Source of the DNA: Welwitschia mirabilis
Lineage: Eukaryota > Gnetophyta > Gnetopsida > Welwitschiales
DNA: 64,000 nt
Direction of reading: 5' to 3'
Assembly: GCA_051453625.1 (NCBI GenBank)
Contig: JBOZIK010000001.1
Span: 55,868,560 to 55,932,559, forward strand
This document shows, in pieces, positions 10,023-21,659 of this stretch. Position 1 is the first letter of the stretch. Each line of letters starts with the position of its first letter. The position numbers and the translations under genes were made by a program. A model generated the notes under the pieces. The model was not told where the DNA came from, did no database searches, and saw nothing but the letters and a program-made list of their open reading frames with translations.

Positions 10023-10660
10023 ATGGAAAACCAAGTTTTCAAACAGATATATAAGATCACCAACCCTACCATGAATGCTCATTTGGAAGAAAAAGGAAAA
10101 ACCCTTCAAATGAAGATAAGGACAACTTGTGGCCGAGCAAATATCTTAGCTGCTTTTAGCAAAGACAGGAAGCTTATGGCATGTTGCCATGTTCTACTAT
10201 CGCATCGAGGGTTTTCCTTGACACCTGGTCCAATCGAATCCAAGATTTCCAATGAGTTAATGCTGACAAGAACAAGGATGGAGGAACCGCTAACATGCTA
10301 TCGAGGAGAATCCGTGACTGCAAACGTTTTCTCCCGTTGAGGAACTTTTTGGGAGTGCAGAGGAACTCAGCAAGGATCGTGCATAGTGCGTAGACCCATG
10401 GTGCAGAGAGGTGTTTATCTACCTTGAGGCTACGCAATGGGAAGTGGACGATTTTTTTTTGTGTTGACTGAAAATGCATGCCCAAGTCAGCGCCCCTAAC
10501 AAAGATGGAAGACTCTCATCGATGCCGAAAAACACAACTAATAGAATATGGACTTGCATTTCTGCCATTGCACTTGGATTTCATTCTCTACTCAAATCAT
10601 CATGTCTGTTTACTTCCTCTAAGTGTCTATTAAAAGAAAATCCTCTTAAATATATCTAAG
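10023..10660. other. Higher-GC island with open frames, unrecognised
   Basis: This stretch is visibly richer in G and C than its surroundings and carries overlapping open frames: 10023-10340 plus (105 codons), 10174-10485 minus (103 codons, non-ATG start) and 10474-10659 plus. None shows a domain I recognise. Sitting inside the gypsy element where RT should be, it could be a captured host exon fragment or an unrelated insertion. I cannot say which strand, if either, was coding. Confidence 0.3.
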
Positions 10661-12960
10661 ATTCCTATAACTAATTATCAATGATTAACAAATAAATATA
10701 TGTTCTTAAGTTATTTACGTTCTCAAGAACATTTTGGGCTTTTTTTTGTTTGATTAAAAATAAAAATAACTATAATCAACAGCAACTAAATACATATAAG
10801 GAAAATTTCTTGTAAGATAAACTATCTGTAATAAAGAAAATTTCTTACGTCACAATGAAATAGGTATATTTCTAATGGCTTGCAATAAGAGAAAACTGTC
10901 TATAAAAGCCTAAATGTATAGATCCTTCGAATACAAGATCACAAAGTATACACCCAACATTAACCCCTTAGGAATTATAGAGACATCATATAAAGCTCGA
11001 TAATACATAAATGTTTTGCAGAAGCGAGAACACATAGAAGACACCCAGCTTTAACTCCTCTTTGCCTCATTCCTCGAGACATTTCCTACACAACAAACGT
11101 GGTGTGAGAACTGTACCTTCACAGTTCCTACTATGGTCCATGGCAAGGTAAGGAACAATAAGGGTTCTCAAGTGAAAAGGGATAACAAGAATAGACTAGA
11201 AAAGACTGAGGCTCCATTTCAATTAATCTTTCTTTATTGTTACTCCATAATAGATTCTAGTAACCTAGTTGCACATAATCCAGGAGGAACAAATGGTAAA
11301 TTGGTCACATTTTCCTTATTCATCCTAGAAGTTTGGTTCCATGGCTTTAGGACTCCCTTTAGAGAGCATATTTTCTTGAAGTCCGAGCAACTAATTACCC
11401 TGGCTAGTATAGTTTCCTTATTTAAAAATCATCAGCCAAGGTCAATAATAAAAATAAGTCAAAATCCACAATAAGACTCGTCACAAGGCTTAAACAAGAT
11501 GGAAAGTGTTGCAATACAAGGTACCTAAGAGAAAACTAACATGAGGTGTATGTAGTCTAAACAAATCATGCAAACTCATCAATATGCAAGAACAGTCTTA
11601 CAAGACTTACTCGAATATTGAAATCATTCAAAAAGAAAGACTATTTGAGATGCAAAGGATAAACACCATGCAAGAAAATAAAACAAAACCAAGAACCATA
11701 CAAAATCAAATGAAGAGCATATACCATACCTGAATAAAAACAAAGATTTAAAGACTTTGAAAATTCCAAGGCTCCAAGATCCCAAGACTTATCCAAGCTT
11801 TAAGGTTCGGTTGAATAGGTTTCTCAAGATACCAAATGAAAGGAGAAGAGAGTCTAATTTAGAGTTGAAAACATGACACGCGGAAGGACATGAGGATATG
11901 AAAAGACACCATCATCAAGGAGGGTGATTGTGATGGAAAAAGTGGTACCGATTCCATAACCCCTCATTCAAGTCCTTATCAAGCCACTGGGAGTAATAGT
12001 AACAAAGCTAAATCATGAAATCATTATAATAATAGATAATTTCCCTGAGCCACATAAAAACTATTTTTCAGTTAAAATAAATGAAAATGCAATAGTTACA
12101 TTTTTTTAACCACTAGGATCAAAATTATATCACTTAGAATTTAAACAACACAATATTATGATTGCTACAAAATGTGGGGAATTATTGCATAAAATTTTTA
12201 CAATAAACATTGCACCACTGGAAATCAAAAAATAAATACATGCAATTATTAAACTAGCTTAAGGCTCTATAACATTAAGAATTATATAAAAAAGGTCTCA
12301 AACCTTGAAAGTTTGGACGCGACAACATGATCCTTTGTGTTATTTAGCATTGAGTCACGCACTAATGATATTAAATAATTTTATGATTCATACCATTAAA
12401 CATTGCTAGGTTGACATTTAAAGGCATTGAAATCAATCTCCTTCATGTCCTTGTTAGTCCATTCTCACCTAGTCTTTTCTTAACATTTGAGATTAATTAC
12501 CTCAAAGTTATTTATCACATTTACTCATAAATTTATTTGAGACTATATCCACTTTTCAATTCATTTGTTATCTCTTACTACATAAACCCCTTTTACTCTT
12601 GACCTCTCCTTTGTTACAACCTTTTCACTTCTTTTTATCTCTCATTCTACCACTTCCTATTTGCCACATAGTCCTTGTTCTTACTTTCAGCTAGCCAATC
12701 AAACACATTCTTTTAACATATTTCATATTATCTCATTCGTAACCTTTCATTGCTATCCAATCATGATGCATTCATTAATTCTCTCATACACATGTCTAAA
12801 CTTTATTTACATTACATTTTTACCATTTATTTGAGTCGTGCTTTATCATTTTGATCTTTGCCATCATAGTGAAATGACTTGCATATGCAAAAGTGTCGAT
12901 TAAAACACATTCTCATTTTTCTTATGTTTTTTATGTTAAGCTCATCTTTCGCTTCACATT
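10661..12960. other. No recognisable gene; gypsy 3' internal region
   Basis: One plus-strand frame at 11133-11474 (113 codons, opening MVHGKVRNNKGSQVKRDNKN) is basic at its start but matches nothing I know. Around 11740-11820 short words such as 'AAGACTTTG' and 'CCAAGACTT' recur loosely. No RT, RNase H or integrase motif is visible. The interval probably represents 3' untranslated sequence of the element plus unidentified insertions. Confidence 0.35.
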
Positions 12961-12973
12961 AAAAAGGGGGTAG
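12961..12973 (+). promoter_or_regulatory. Polypurine tract before the 3' LTR
   Basis: AAAAAGGGGGTAG immediately precedes the start of the second LTR copy. Retroelements use such a tract to prime plus-strand DNA synthesis, and its position fixes the left LTR boundary and the plus orientation. Confidence 0.7.
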
Positions 12974-14980
12974 TTACAGCAACACATAATTTGAATTCTT
13001 CCTTACTCACTCTACCATGCATTTAACCTTTTTCCTATACCTTTTTTAATTGCCACTATTTACCCTAAAAAATTTAAGCCATGTCCTATCCCATCCCCAA
13101 GCTCGCAGCTTACCTTTTTTATACCCATGACTTAATGATGTTCATTACTTATATCAATTACCATTTGCCTTTCTTTATCACACTAATATAGTATTATTAG
13201 AAGGGGTTAGTTGTATATTTTATTTGCAACTTAGATTTTAGGAAGAATGACATTTACATCTCACATATGAAACAGTAATACAACCTTTTCCAAAGATCAA
13301 AGATCAAGATGTAATCCTTTATTTTAGATGGTAACGCTTATTTTCATTATTTTCACCACTAAAAATTCCATTTACAATAATAAAACTCTCTTAGCATAGC
13401 ACTCTATTTCCTTTCTATTGCAAAGGAGTTCACTATTAGAGTAATCTTATGCTCATAGTCAATAGCCAAAATGTTGTGCTAGACAAGTGCTTTACTAGAG
13501 TCATACTTAGAAATTTGGGAGAGCAAGTTATGGGAATTCAGCATGATCCAATTAATATTTGACATCCAAACATACTACAAGAAACTTTTACACTAGGCAA
13601 AAAATATCTATTTAGGTAGTGGAAATTTATAGAGATGGGAGGGACGAGCAATCCAAATCAACCACTCATGCAATTCCTAAATCAACTTATAAGTGAGGTA
13701 GAATCTAAAAGCAATAATCTTAGCTTTGAATTAAGATTGAAAATTAAAGCCCTAGATACAGAGATAGCAAGTGTTAATTATATCATTACATTCACTGGAC
13801 GAGCTGGAAATTGTAAAGAAATTGGATGAAATGTCAACCAAACTGAACTTGTTAGATGAATTATTGTCCTTAAATTCTATAGAATATGTGTAAGCCTAGA
13901 ATAATTTAGATAAAATAATTGATATATGAATGTTTGCCATTAGTGCTATAGCGAAGTAGCATAAGAAATCTACTGCTAATAGTGCAACTACAAAGTAGAA
14001 TAGCCCAGATAAATGATTTCTATAAATTATCCCTACTTATCTATTTCATTAGAAGGGGTTAGGCTTTTTTTTTTTAAAAAAAATTTGGATCAATTTACTT
14101 GTAAATATTAAACTTTCAGTGCAGAGATTGGATTCTTCATAGGCTTCTAACTTATATTCTTGAAAATGGCACAATTGGATTATTATAGAGTTTGAATGCC
14201 TCATGTTTTTTTACCATGTTAGTTTACTTAGTGTTACACTAGTTATCATTTATATTTTCCATTATTAACTATAATTATGTATGCATGTGTTAATGCATGT
14301 ATTTCTTTGGTCATTTTCACTGTTTACATGATTTATTTTTACAAATTCAAAACTTCGATTATCCATCGCCAACTTGACATTGGTACTTACGCTGTGTGAT
14401 GGGCATTTATCTTATTAGGCTCTCATCATGCTTACATCATAATCATTATTGTGATGACACATAATATTTAATGGGCCTCAGCAGTGGGAGTATTATCAAG
14501 AACAATCACAAATGTCTGAGCAGAGAAAGCATATCAAGAATATGTCTTTCATTTGCTAGGCTAAATATTGAGATGGACATGAGCAAAGAAGGGGATCATA
14601 TGGTCTATGGTGGGTACACAGGCAGTGAAGCACGCCAACTACTTTACCTATACATTAATAATTTCACACTACTACTAGAAGAGTTTAGCATTTGAAGACC
14701 ACCTATTGGGAGTGCCTTACAAGTAATAGGTCACTAATTGCTTTAAAGGTAGAGTTCTTGTAGCATATGATCTTGATCAATTAAAGGCCATGACTTCCTT
14801 TTAGCCCCAGTCACATTTGTAGTTCTCCCATAAATGCCATTTATTCCAAGTTTTAGAGGAACAACCATCATTGTGAGATGTAAGTTATACTTACTTGAAA
14901 GGTTATTTGCCAGTACTTGCAGTTTCTGACATCAAGTGGTCTGACTGCTATGTCTCTCTATTGTGTTTTTACTAAAGGAT
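12971..14980 (+). repeat. 3' LTR of the Tat/Ogre-like element, truncated
   Basis: It is collinear with 1574-3597 over its whole length, including TTTACCCTAAAAAATTTAAG, TTAGAAGGGGTTAG, the acidic reading frame (13635-13890), a poly-T/A tract at 14065 and GGGCCTCAGCAGTGGGA at 14473. It stops abruptly near 14980, where the equivalent of 3597 onward is replaced by minus-strand copia LTR sequence. Many CpG sites of the 5' copy are TpG or CpA here. Confidence 0.75.
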
Positions 14981-16011
14981 CTACAAACCCTAGAGTAGGA
15001 TAAATAAGTTTTTTAATGAATATTTCCTCTTAAAAATATAAATACATATAACAATGATTTTAAACAAAAAGGAAAGAACTAGATAAAGAAATTTAATCAG
15101 AGCTATTAGAAAGAATGTAACAGTAATGAAAAATAGAAAGTGTGCACCAAATAATTTATAGTGATTTGAAAAGCTTCCCTACTTTACTATCAGCTGTCAG
15201 CTTCAATATTAAGCTGACCCAGATCTTTATTGCTTTTCTTAGATATTTGTAGATCAATTTGTAACCTTTAAAAATGGACTTTTTAAGGCTTAATTTCAAT
15301 ACTTTCAAAGCAAAGCTTTTGGTGATGGAAGTATGCCTAAGTGCACTAGTCCACCTGATTAAAAGTACCACAATGATGGACCACATTACTTAAAGTAATA
15401 GATTATAAGTACAAGCTCTTATAGTTTAGATGTGTATCTTGACTAGAAAGATATTGACAATACAAATGTTTTTTTCTTAGAAAAATTGGTGATGAAAAGG
15501 TTCCTATTCATTACATTTTATAGGAGGTAAGTTTAGTACATTATTGAATGGGTATGATACAATAACAACTAGATCTGATGTAGAGTAATATCTAGAATAT
15601 AGTCTAAGAAGTTTTGCTTTCATTCCAACTAGATGTTCCCTCGAAAGATCTGATTAACCTCATTGATTACTGTCACTTGACTCAGTCAACTCATTCTTTT
15701 TTTGGTAGACTCGAGTGACTTATGTCACTTGATCTGATCGATCCCAGCTGATGTTCAATCGACCACCTTTGCCCATCTCCAATTGATCTCTTATGAAATA
15801 TGGCCAACCATCTTAATCTAGTCCCTCCCTTGTGGAATCTAATCAATCCCTCTTGAGCTTAAACAATTTTTGGAAACAGGAATATTGAGAAAAACATTCA
15901 TGCTCATATGTCCTGTAAGGCTTCATCAACTTGTAATGTTTTCAACACATTTAATTTATAGATGATATGTTAGTTTGACACTAATTTGACAACTTTAACT
16001 TAATAATCTCC
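14981..16011 (-). repeat. 3' LTR of minus-strand copia element
   Basis: On the minus strand the LTR opens at 16011 directly after a polypurine tract, with TATTAAGTTAAAGTTGTCAA, the decayed form of 'TGTTAAGTTGTCAATTTG' type plant copia LTR starts. It contains the GTCGACTGG-like motif tract (15640-15860 on the plus strand). The minus frame 15156-15386 lies in the LTR and has no recognisable product. The right end near 14981 is placed only by where gypsy homology stops. Confidence 0.6.
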
Positions 16012-16023
16012 CACTTTGACATT
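16012..16023 (-). promoter_or_regulatory. Polypurine tract of minus-strand copia
   Basis: The minus strand reads AAAGTGGGAGAT immediately before the LTR start, the usual plus-strand primer position for copia elements (AAAGGGGGAGA in well-preserved relatives). Confidence 0.55.
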
Positions 16024-16429
16024 AATGGTAAACTATATATAATTAGAAATAAATAATACTAGTTTGATGGGAGCTTTACAAACTCTCCCTATCGATATGT
16101 CATACATGATACATGATATTTTAATATATAAAGAAATCTGCAATATCATTGGAGTATACTAGACAAAAAAATATAGAACTTAAAAGAAAATAATAGTTAA
16201 GAATTGATAAAGAGAAAAGTAATAGATAAATATTATAGAACTGATAAAGCTATCTAAAATATATTTGAAAAGTAGTTTCTGCAGCTAAGAATATAATAAA
16301 ACTATTGGTAAAATAGGTGTTTGAATGCAAGTAGCTTTTAAAACAACAAATACAAAATAATACATGAATAACAAGATTTCTCTTTTGACATCAATGACAA
16401 AGGAGAAAAACATAAGTAAAATATCTAAT

Positions 16430-17481
16430 CAGAGTCCTCTTCATCTTCTTTAGATTCTTCCTTGGATTCAAAGTCCTCTTCTTATTCTTCTTCTTCTGCC
16501 TCTTTTTTAATGAGAATTCTATCTTTTTATAAAGTATCTATAATCTAATAGCCTATTGTGATAAGAGCTTCCTTCATATGACAAGTGCGAGAATCTAGTC
16601 TTCTAAAAAGAGAAAGGATTTTATTAGGAGAGGCCTTCTTTAGTGAAGGGGATTTAAGGTTTTGGAGGTAGATTTAGAGAATATATGCATCCTGAAAAGA
16701 ATGGAATGCCTTATAAATGATATGAGAGTCATAGATTCAAGCCTAGGATGAAATTAAAGTCTAAAATTCCTATAGATCTTTGCAATAAGGACAAAGTAAG
16801 GAAGGGCCCAAATTTTGTGATATTCAAGTTGAGAGACTATATTTTTGAGTACAATGACAGGATCATCAATGTTATGATAATTTTCTACTAAATACTACAA
16901 ATAAAATTTATAGTTTGAAATCGGATCATGATGACAAGAAAGAGGTAAAAAGTTGTAGGTAAAAATAAGATGTAAGAAATGATATTTTAGAATAAGAGAG
17001 GAAGTGGAAATAGTGCTTTTCCACCTAATAAACGTTCCATATATCTCTTGAGTAACTTTATCCTTATCCTTCATAGAGTCACTAAGAGGCTATAACTCCT
17101 TATAATCATTCCTAGGAAGTTTTATGATAAAAGAAATTAATTCTAGGATAATATTCATTCTTTTTTCTAATAAAGTATGAAAAGAGTGGAGGAGTCAGCA
17201 TCAAAGATAATATTAGCATAAAATAATCTAGTAAGTAAGGGATAAGAAGTACTAGAAACATCAAGAAACTATGAAAGATCAAGGTCATGAAGAAGTATTA
17301 CTAGATCTCTTAGTTCTTATAACTCATATGAAAAAACAACTCTTTTTTGACAAACTGGCTTCTTCTTGAACATGGAGATAAAATGGTCAATGTCCTCTTC
17401 TAACATACCTTGGTAAAAACACAAAGGATCTTTACTACTAAGTACTTTTTGACTTGATCTTCTTGAGGGCCCCTCTACCAT
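16430..17481 (-). pseudogene. Env-like extra ORF of copia element
   Basis: A broken minus-strand frame begins at ATG 17481 (MVEGPSRRSSQK), continues through 'CFYQGMLEEDIDHF' and 'RLFYANIIFDADSST', the counterpart of the (V)REFYANL motif of the plant-specific domain often annotated as putative plant transposon protein. It ends with an acidic tail around 16500-16440 (runs of E with D and S). An extra ORF downstream of pol, followed by polypurine tract and LTR, is characteristic of Sirevirus-type copia elements. The frame carries many stops. The function of this protein is not established; an envelope-like role has been proposed for some. Confidence 0.6.
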
Positions 17482-17599
17482 TATTGCAATGTAGCACTAG
17501 TGGAGACAGGTGGAAGAATGATGTAAAATGAAAGAGATAAGACACTAAGATCTTTAATAAGGGAAGAAAAATAAGTTATATTTGTGGAAAAATTCGGGT

Positions 17600-17835
17600 T
17601 CACTACCTTTCTTCTATTCTTATCCTGCCTCGTCTAGTTAACTGAGTTTATATTCTAGTTAATCCATTGAATTATGAGTCTAGTCTATCGAGATCTAGTC
17701 AATTAGGACTTCAGCTAACCTAACTTCACATGAGATAAACCTAAAACAAGTCTGAGTAATAAGGTAAAAATCTGATTAACCCAACTTCTATAGGTTCAGT
17801 TGCAATCCAGTCGATTGCCCTGCTTTTAGTTAGAG
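17600..17835. repeat. GTCGAC-like motif tract between pol and env-like ORF
   Basis: Loose copies of CTAGTTAATCCA, CAGTCGATTGCCC and CTGATTAACCCAA lie here, the same motif family as in the copia LTRs. In this element the tract is internal, between the RNase H end (about 17860) and the env-like ORF start (17481). Confidence 0.5.
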
Positions 17836-17859
17836 GATAGTGATAGCACTTTCAGTTCA

Positions 17860-19150
17860 CATTAAGAGATGTAAAAATCATTAAATATTATGGTTTCATA
17901 AAAATATCAGTAAGATGTTGATCAATGTTTATAAAATTCATAGTAATATTCCCTTTTTTAGCTTGATTTCTAAGTTCAATATGTTTAGTATGAAAGTGTT
18001 GAAGAAAATTTTTGATATGTCTATTACACTAGTATTTTCACAGAAGATGGGTTCCTAGTTATAGTTGACTTTAAAATATTTTAACATTTTCTTCATCTAT
18101 ATAAGAGGGGTAAAACAACTTCGTATTGCTATGTATTCTACTTTGGCTATGAAGAGAAAGATAAAGTGTTGTTTCTTGCTTGCCTGACCTATTAAATAAA
18201 CACCAAAGAAGAAATAATTTTCACTTGTGCTTTTTCAATCGTTCTTGCAACAAGTCTAGTCTGCATTATTAAATCTTATAAGATTAAAAGATGTTCTTTT
18301 AAGGTACCATAGCCCATAATTACAAGTGTCCTTTGTGTATCTTATAATTATTTTTATAGATTGAAAGTGTGGTACTTTAGGATTTACCTAGTATTTTGCA
18401 CAAACAATCATATTAAACATTATATCTAGTCTACTGGCTATTAAATACAATAAACTTCCTCTTATACTCCTATATAGTTTTTGTCCTATTAATTTTTTTT
18501 TTATTGTCAAAACTTTTATTTTTTTCCACATTATTGAAATNNNNNNNNNNNNNNNNNNNNNNNNNNNNNNNNNNNNNNNNNNNNNNNNNNNNNNNNNNNN
18601 NNNNNNNNNNNNNNNNNNNNNNNNNNNNNNNNNNNNNNNNNNNNNNNNNNNNNNNNNNNNNNNNNNNNNNNNNNNNNNNNNNNNNNNNNNNNNNNNNNNN
18701 NNNNNNNNNNNNNNNNNNNNNNNNNNNNNNNNNNNNNNNNNNNNNNNNNNNNNNNNNNNNNNNNNNATCTAAATGATGATGAAGTCTTTTTTAAATTTTT
18801 CATAAAAAACAATTTTATCTACTAATCCTCTATTATAACCACTATCATTAAGAAAGGTTGTTAATTTTTCATACCAAGTCCTAGAAGCTTGTTTCAATTC
18901 ATAAAAATCTTTCTTATGTCTATAAACATGATTTGGTTTATGAAGATCTACAAAGCCTCCAAATTGTTCTACATACACCTCTTCATTAAGAACATCATTT
19001 AAAAAAGCAATTTTTATATCTATTTGAAAGACTTTAAAATTTTAAATGCTAAAAAGGAAAGAAACATTCTAATACTATCTAACCTCACCACTAGAGCAAA
19101 GGTATTGATCTTAAACTACTTTCGTCAATCTTAATAAAGGTTGCCCTTAA
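17860..19150 (-). pseudogene. Ty1/copia reverse transcriptase and RNase H remains
   Basis: On the minus strand, 19150-18770 reads 'FQIDIKIAFLND', 'EEVYVEQFGGFVD', 'HVYRHKKDFYELKQASRTWY', matching the copia RT core (FQMDVKSAFLNG...EEVYVEQPPGF...LYGLKQAPRAWY). The 18541-18766 gap removes the YVDD catalytic region. Below the gap it continues with 'RSIRGSLLYLIASRLDIMF', 'IIRYTKDTCNYGLWY', a decayed 'TKHIELRNQAKKGNITMNF' and 'HLTDIFMKP', the RNase H domain and pol terminus. Integrase and gag are missing: similarity stops near 19150, so the element is 5'-truncated. Numerous stops make it inactive. Confidence 0.8.
18541..18766. other. Assembly gap inside copia RT
   Basis: A run of 226 N. Reading frames shown across it are not evidence for coding. 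Confidence 0.95.
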
Positions 19151-19530
19151 GACTTATATTGTTAAAGAGGCTATTACTGAATTAATAACAACATAAATTA
19201 CAAGGGAAATTTTAGTATAAATGCATAATAAATAAATATAATTTTATATTAAAAATCAAACCAGCATCTGGGTTACAAAATAGTCGAGCCTCAATGGAGG
19301 ATGCACAACCCCTCACCAAGGGAACGTCTTTTTGCAACTCACAAGATGGATCTTCTATCCTTCTATCTCTTGACACAAGAATGTATGGTGAATCGAAGAT
19401 GGACAGGAAGATCAAAGGGGGATTTATTTATATAATACAAAATAAAAAACCATCACTCAAAATACACTAAAAAACATGCTTCAATCCAAGAAATAAATGG
19501 ATGAAAGTCGGTTGATTTTTTCAGGTGTTA
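19151..19530. other. No recognised gene
   Basis: A minus-strand frame at 19212-19415 (67 codons, with 'SRDRRIEDPSCELQK') is more balanced in composition than the neighbourhood but matches nothing I recognise. It may be a leader or gene fragment. Confidence 0.25.
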
Positions 19531-19720
19531 TCCTGACTATCATGGGGATGATAAAGGGGATAATGATAGTGTTATGATTTATCATCCTTTATGTCATGGG
19601 GATGACATGGGGAATGACACCCTTATAAAGAGGAATCCATTAGGCCTAGCTCTAATCCATGTCAGCATCCTATTTGACATGTGCAAGGTTGTCGTCCTTC
19701 CTCTCATGGGGATGACAACA
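19531..19720. repeat. TCATGGGGATGACA repeats with small hairpins
   Basis: The 14-bp word TCATGGGGATGA(T/C)A occurs at 19540, 19594 and 19704. At 19592-19607 it forms TGTCATGGGGATGACA, a 6-bp stem with a four-base loop. Frames open on both strands here (19574-19804 plus, 19594-19794 minus) because stop codons are few; no domain is visible in either. Confidence 0.5.
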
Positions 19721-19804
19721 GGAATGATAGTTCTCGTTATCTTTCTAACTCTAGAGAAATTAGCTCTAATATCATTAATCTTCCTCCAAATCACTGAGCA
19801 TTAA

Positions 19805-20989
19805 AAATTGCCTAAAATGCCTCTGAATATGTTAAGAATTGCGTATTTTAGTGATCATCCATCAACTCTCCATAATCCTTAGAATTGCATCTAAACCTAT
19901 ATAAATATTCTACAAAATAGCTTATAATACCCTGTCAAATACATACAATTTTGTAGCGCATCATAGCCTTCCACTTAGCCTTTATCAGTTCCTGACAAAA
20001 GCCAGTGAATAATTATGACTACAAGCCAAATTATCTTAACAAAAATCAATTTGAAAATTATAAAATAGGCTCATAAATAATCTCAAACATATCACATAGC
20101 AAAATAACATGTGATGCATCATGTATATGGAGTGAAAGAAATTATGTCTCATGAAAGCTCTTAAAAATATCCCAAAAAAGTATGAAAATGAGTCCTGCCC
20201 TCCCAAGAAAAATAATACACCTCTTATTAGGTAATAAAGAAAAGAAATCAGATGAAAATCAGCATGTCCAAATGTGAAGTTGGGTGATGGATGTTGTTTG
20301 AATTTTAAGAGTTTAGAATTTTAGTGCAAAGCTAAGTCAAGAAATATCAGACTAAAAAATTAAAGATTATGATAAATATGACAACGTGTTAATTGGGATC
20401 AAGCAGATCCATAAGTGCCTAATAAATGTGCCTTCACAAGATCATGAACAATGTTAAGAACTCCAAAAAAACTAAAAATAAATTTCATAATCATGCAAAT
20501 AAACTCATTTAATCAAGAAAACAATTGTTTATTAAAAACTAGGGAAGGCAATCGTTAAATGCTAAGGTCTTAACATGATAAGAAAATATGGAAATGACTT
20601 TGAAATAACTAACTAAATAATGAAAGAAAACAAAAAGAATGGACACAAAAAACATAAAGAAGATAACCTACCTATCCTAAATTTTAACCTAGCAGACTCC
20701 CGTAAAAGAAATCATAACATCACTTAATTTAAAATGCATGATTAAATGTATAAATATGTAAAATTCCATTTGATGTAGTAGTGGTTATGATGATGCTAAA
20801 AATTAAATGTTTTAAATAATAAGTGATAAGATCAAAGATTTTGCTTAAAAATAAATTTACCTATTTATATTTCAAAATAAACACCTGAATTCTTAGAAAT
20901 GAAATGATCATGTGGAAAGACTAAGAGTCTAGAAAATAAGTAATGTATCTAATAACACTAGGAATACCACTAATCCCCTAGCCTTAAAG
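19805..20989. other. No gene seen
   Basis: AT-rich sequence with short frames only. It may be the continuation of the inverted gypsy remnant at 20990-21440, but no specific match to the plus-strand element was found. Confidence 0.35.
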
Positions 20990-21440
20990 TTTTTATTATT
21001 TATTGGTTAGGTATCAATGATGAAGGAAGTGCAATCACAATCAAAGAAGTAAGGACTCATAAAGCATGGCTAGCTGACCTCCTAGTAGAGTTCCCACAGC
21101 TATTATATTACACTGCCAAAGGCCCCTCTTCGGAAAGTTTACCCTGATGTACTTATGGTAGGACATCATGGTAACCATGTTCTTGAGCTATCTAAAATAT
21201 AAAACATCATGGTATTATTTCACTCTTTTTTTTCTTTTTTGCACAAACAAAAAATTTTACATGATCAAGCACTTCAAAATATGAAGGAAAAGTAACAAGA
21301 TAAAAGATAGAAAAGAACATCCTTAAACCATCTAAGACCTTTTCATCATTGAGAAAAACATCATAAATAAATCATCTTCCTTTAAGATAAAGTTCATAGA
21401 CATGTGAATGTCTTAAGATTGGGTGAATCCAATCTTACCA
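20990..21440 (-). repeat. Inverted copy of gypsy segment 8780-9240
   Basis: Read on the minus strand, CCCAATCTTAAGACATTCAC (about 21420) through GTACATCAGGGTAAACTT and GAGGGGCCTTTGGCAGTGTA (about 21120) to ACTCTACTAGGAGG corresponds block by block to 8830-9150. No LTR or gag accompanies it here, so this is an isolated fragment of a second, opposite-oriented Tat/Ogre-like copy. Confidence 0.6.
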
Positions 21441-21492
21441 CTATAAAATGCCTAAGTATAAAGACTTGTTATGGAAATAAAATAAATACATA

Positions 21493-21654
21493 AGTCCTGT
21501 TTAAAAGATGTTCAAGTGCTATCNNNNNNNNNNNNNNNNNNNNNNNNNNNNNNNNNNNNNNNNNNNNNNNNNNNNNNNNNNNNNNNNNNNNNNNNNNNNN
21601 NNNNNNNNNNNNNNNNNNNNNNNAGTCATGTTTAAAAGATGTTCAAGTGCTATC
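21493..21654. other. 100-N gap flanked by the same 31 bp
   Basis: The 31 bases before the gap (21493-21523) and after it (21624-21654) differ at one position. A gap of exactly 100 N is a conventional placeholder. The likeliest reading is two contig ends that overlap but were not merged; a real short duplication is the alternative. Confidence 0.8.
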
Positions 21655-21659
21655 ATGTT

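Larger units (their letters stand above)
1574..14980 (+). mobile_element. Degenerate Ty3/gypsy element, Tat/Ogre-like
   Basis: Two direct repeats of about 2 kb (1574-3597 and 12971-14980) flank gag and protease remains at 5482-8060. The second copy follows a polypurine tract (AAAAAGGGGGTAG, 12961-12973), as a 3' LTR should. The total of more than 13 kb, the long LTR and the gag and protease style match the Tat/Ogre group. I found no reverse transcriptase, RNase H or integrase between 8060 and 12960, so this copy is either an internally deleted derivative or a non-autonomous family member. The 3' LTR is cut at about 14980 where minus-strand copia sequence begins. The LTRs agree at roughly four bases in five by eye, which implies great age. 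Confidence 0.7.

Noticed and set aside
10023-10500. Possible host gene on either strand
   Set aside because: Frames on both strands, no conserved domain, no promoter or splice structure; kept only as an unassigned island.
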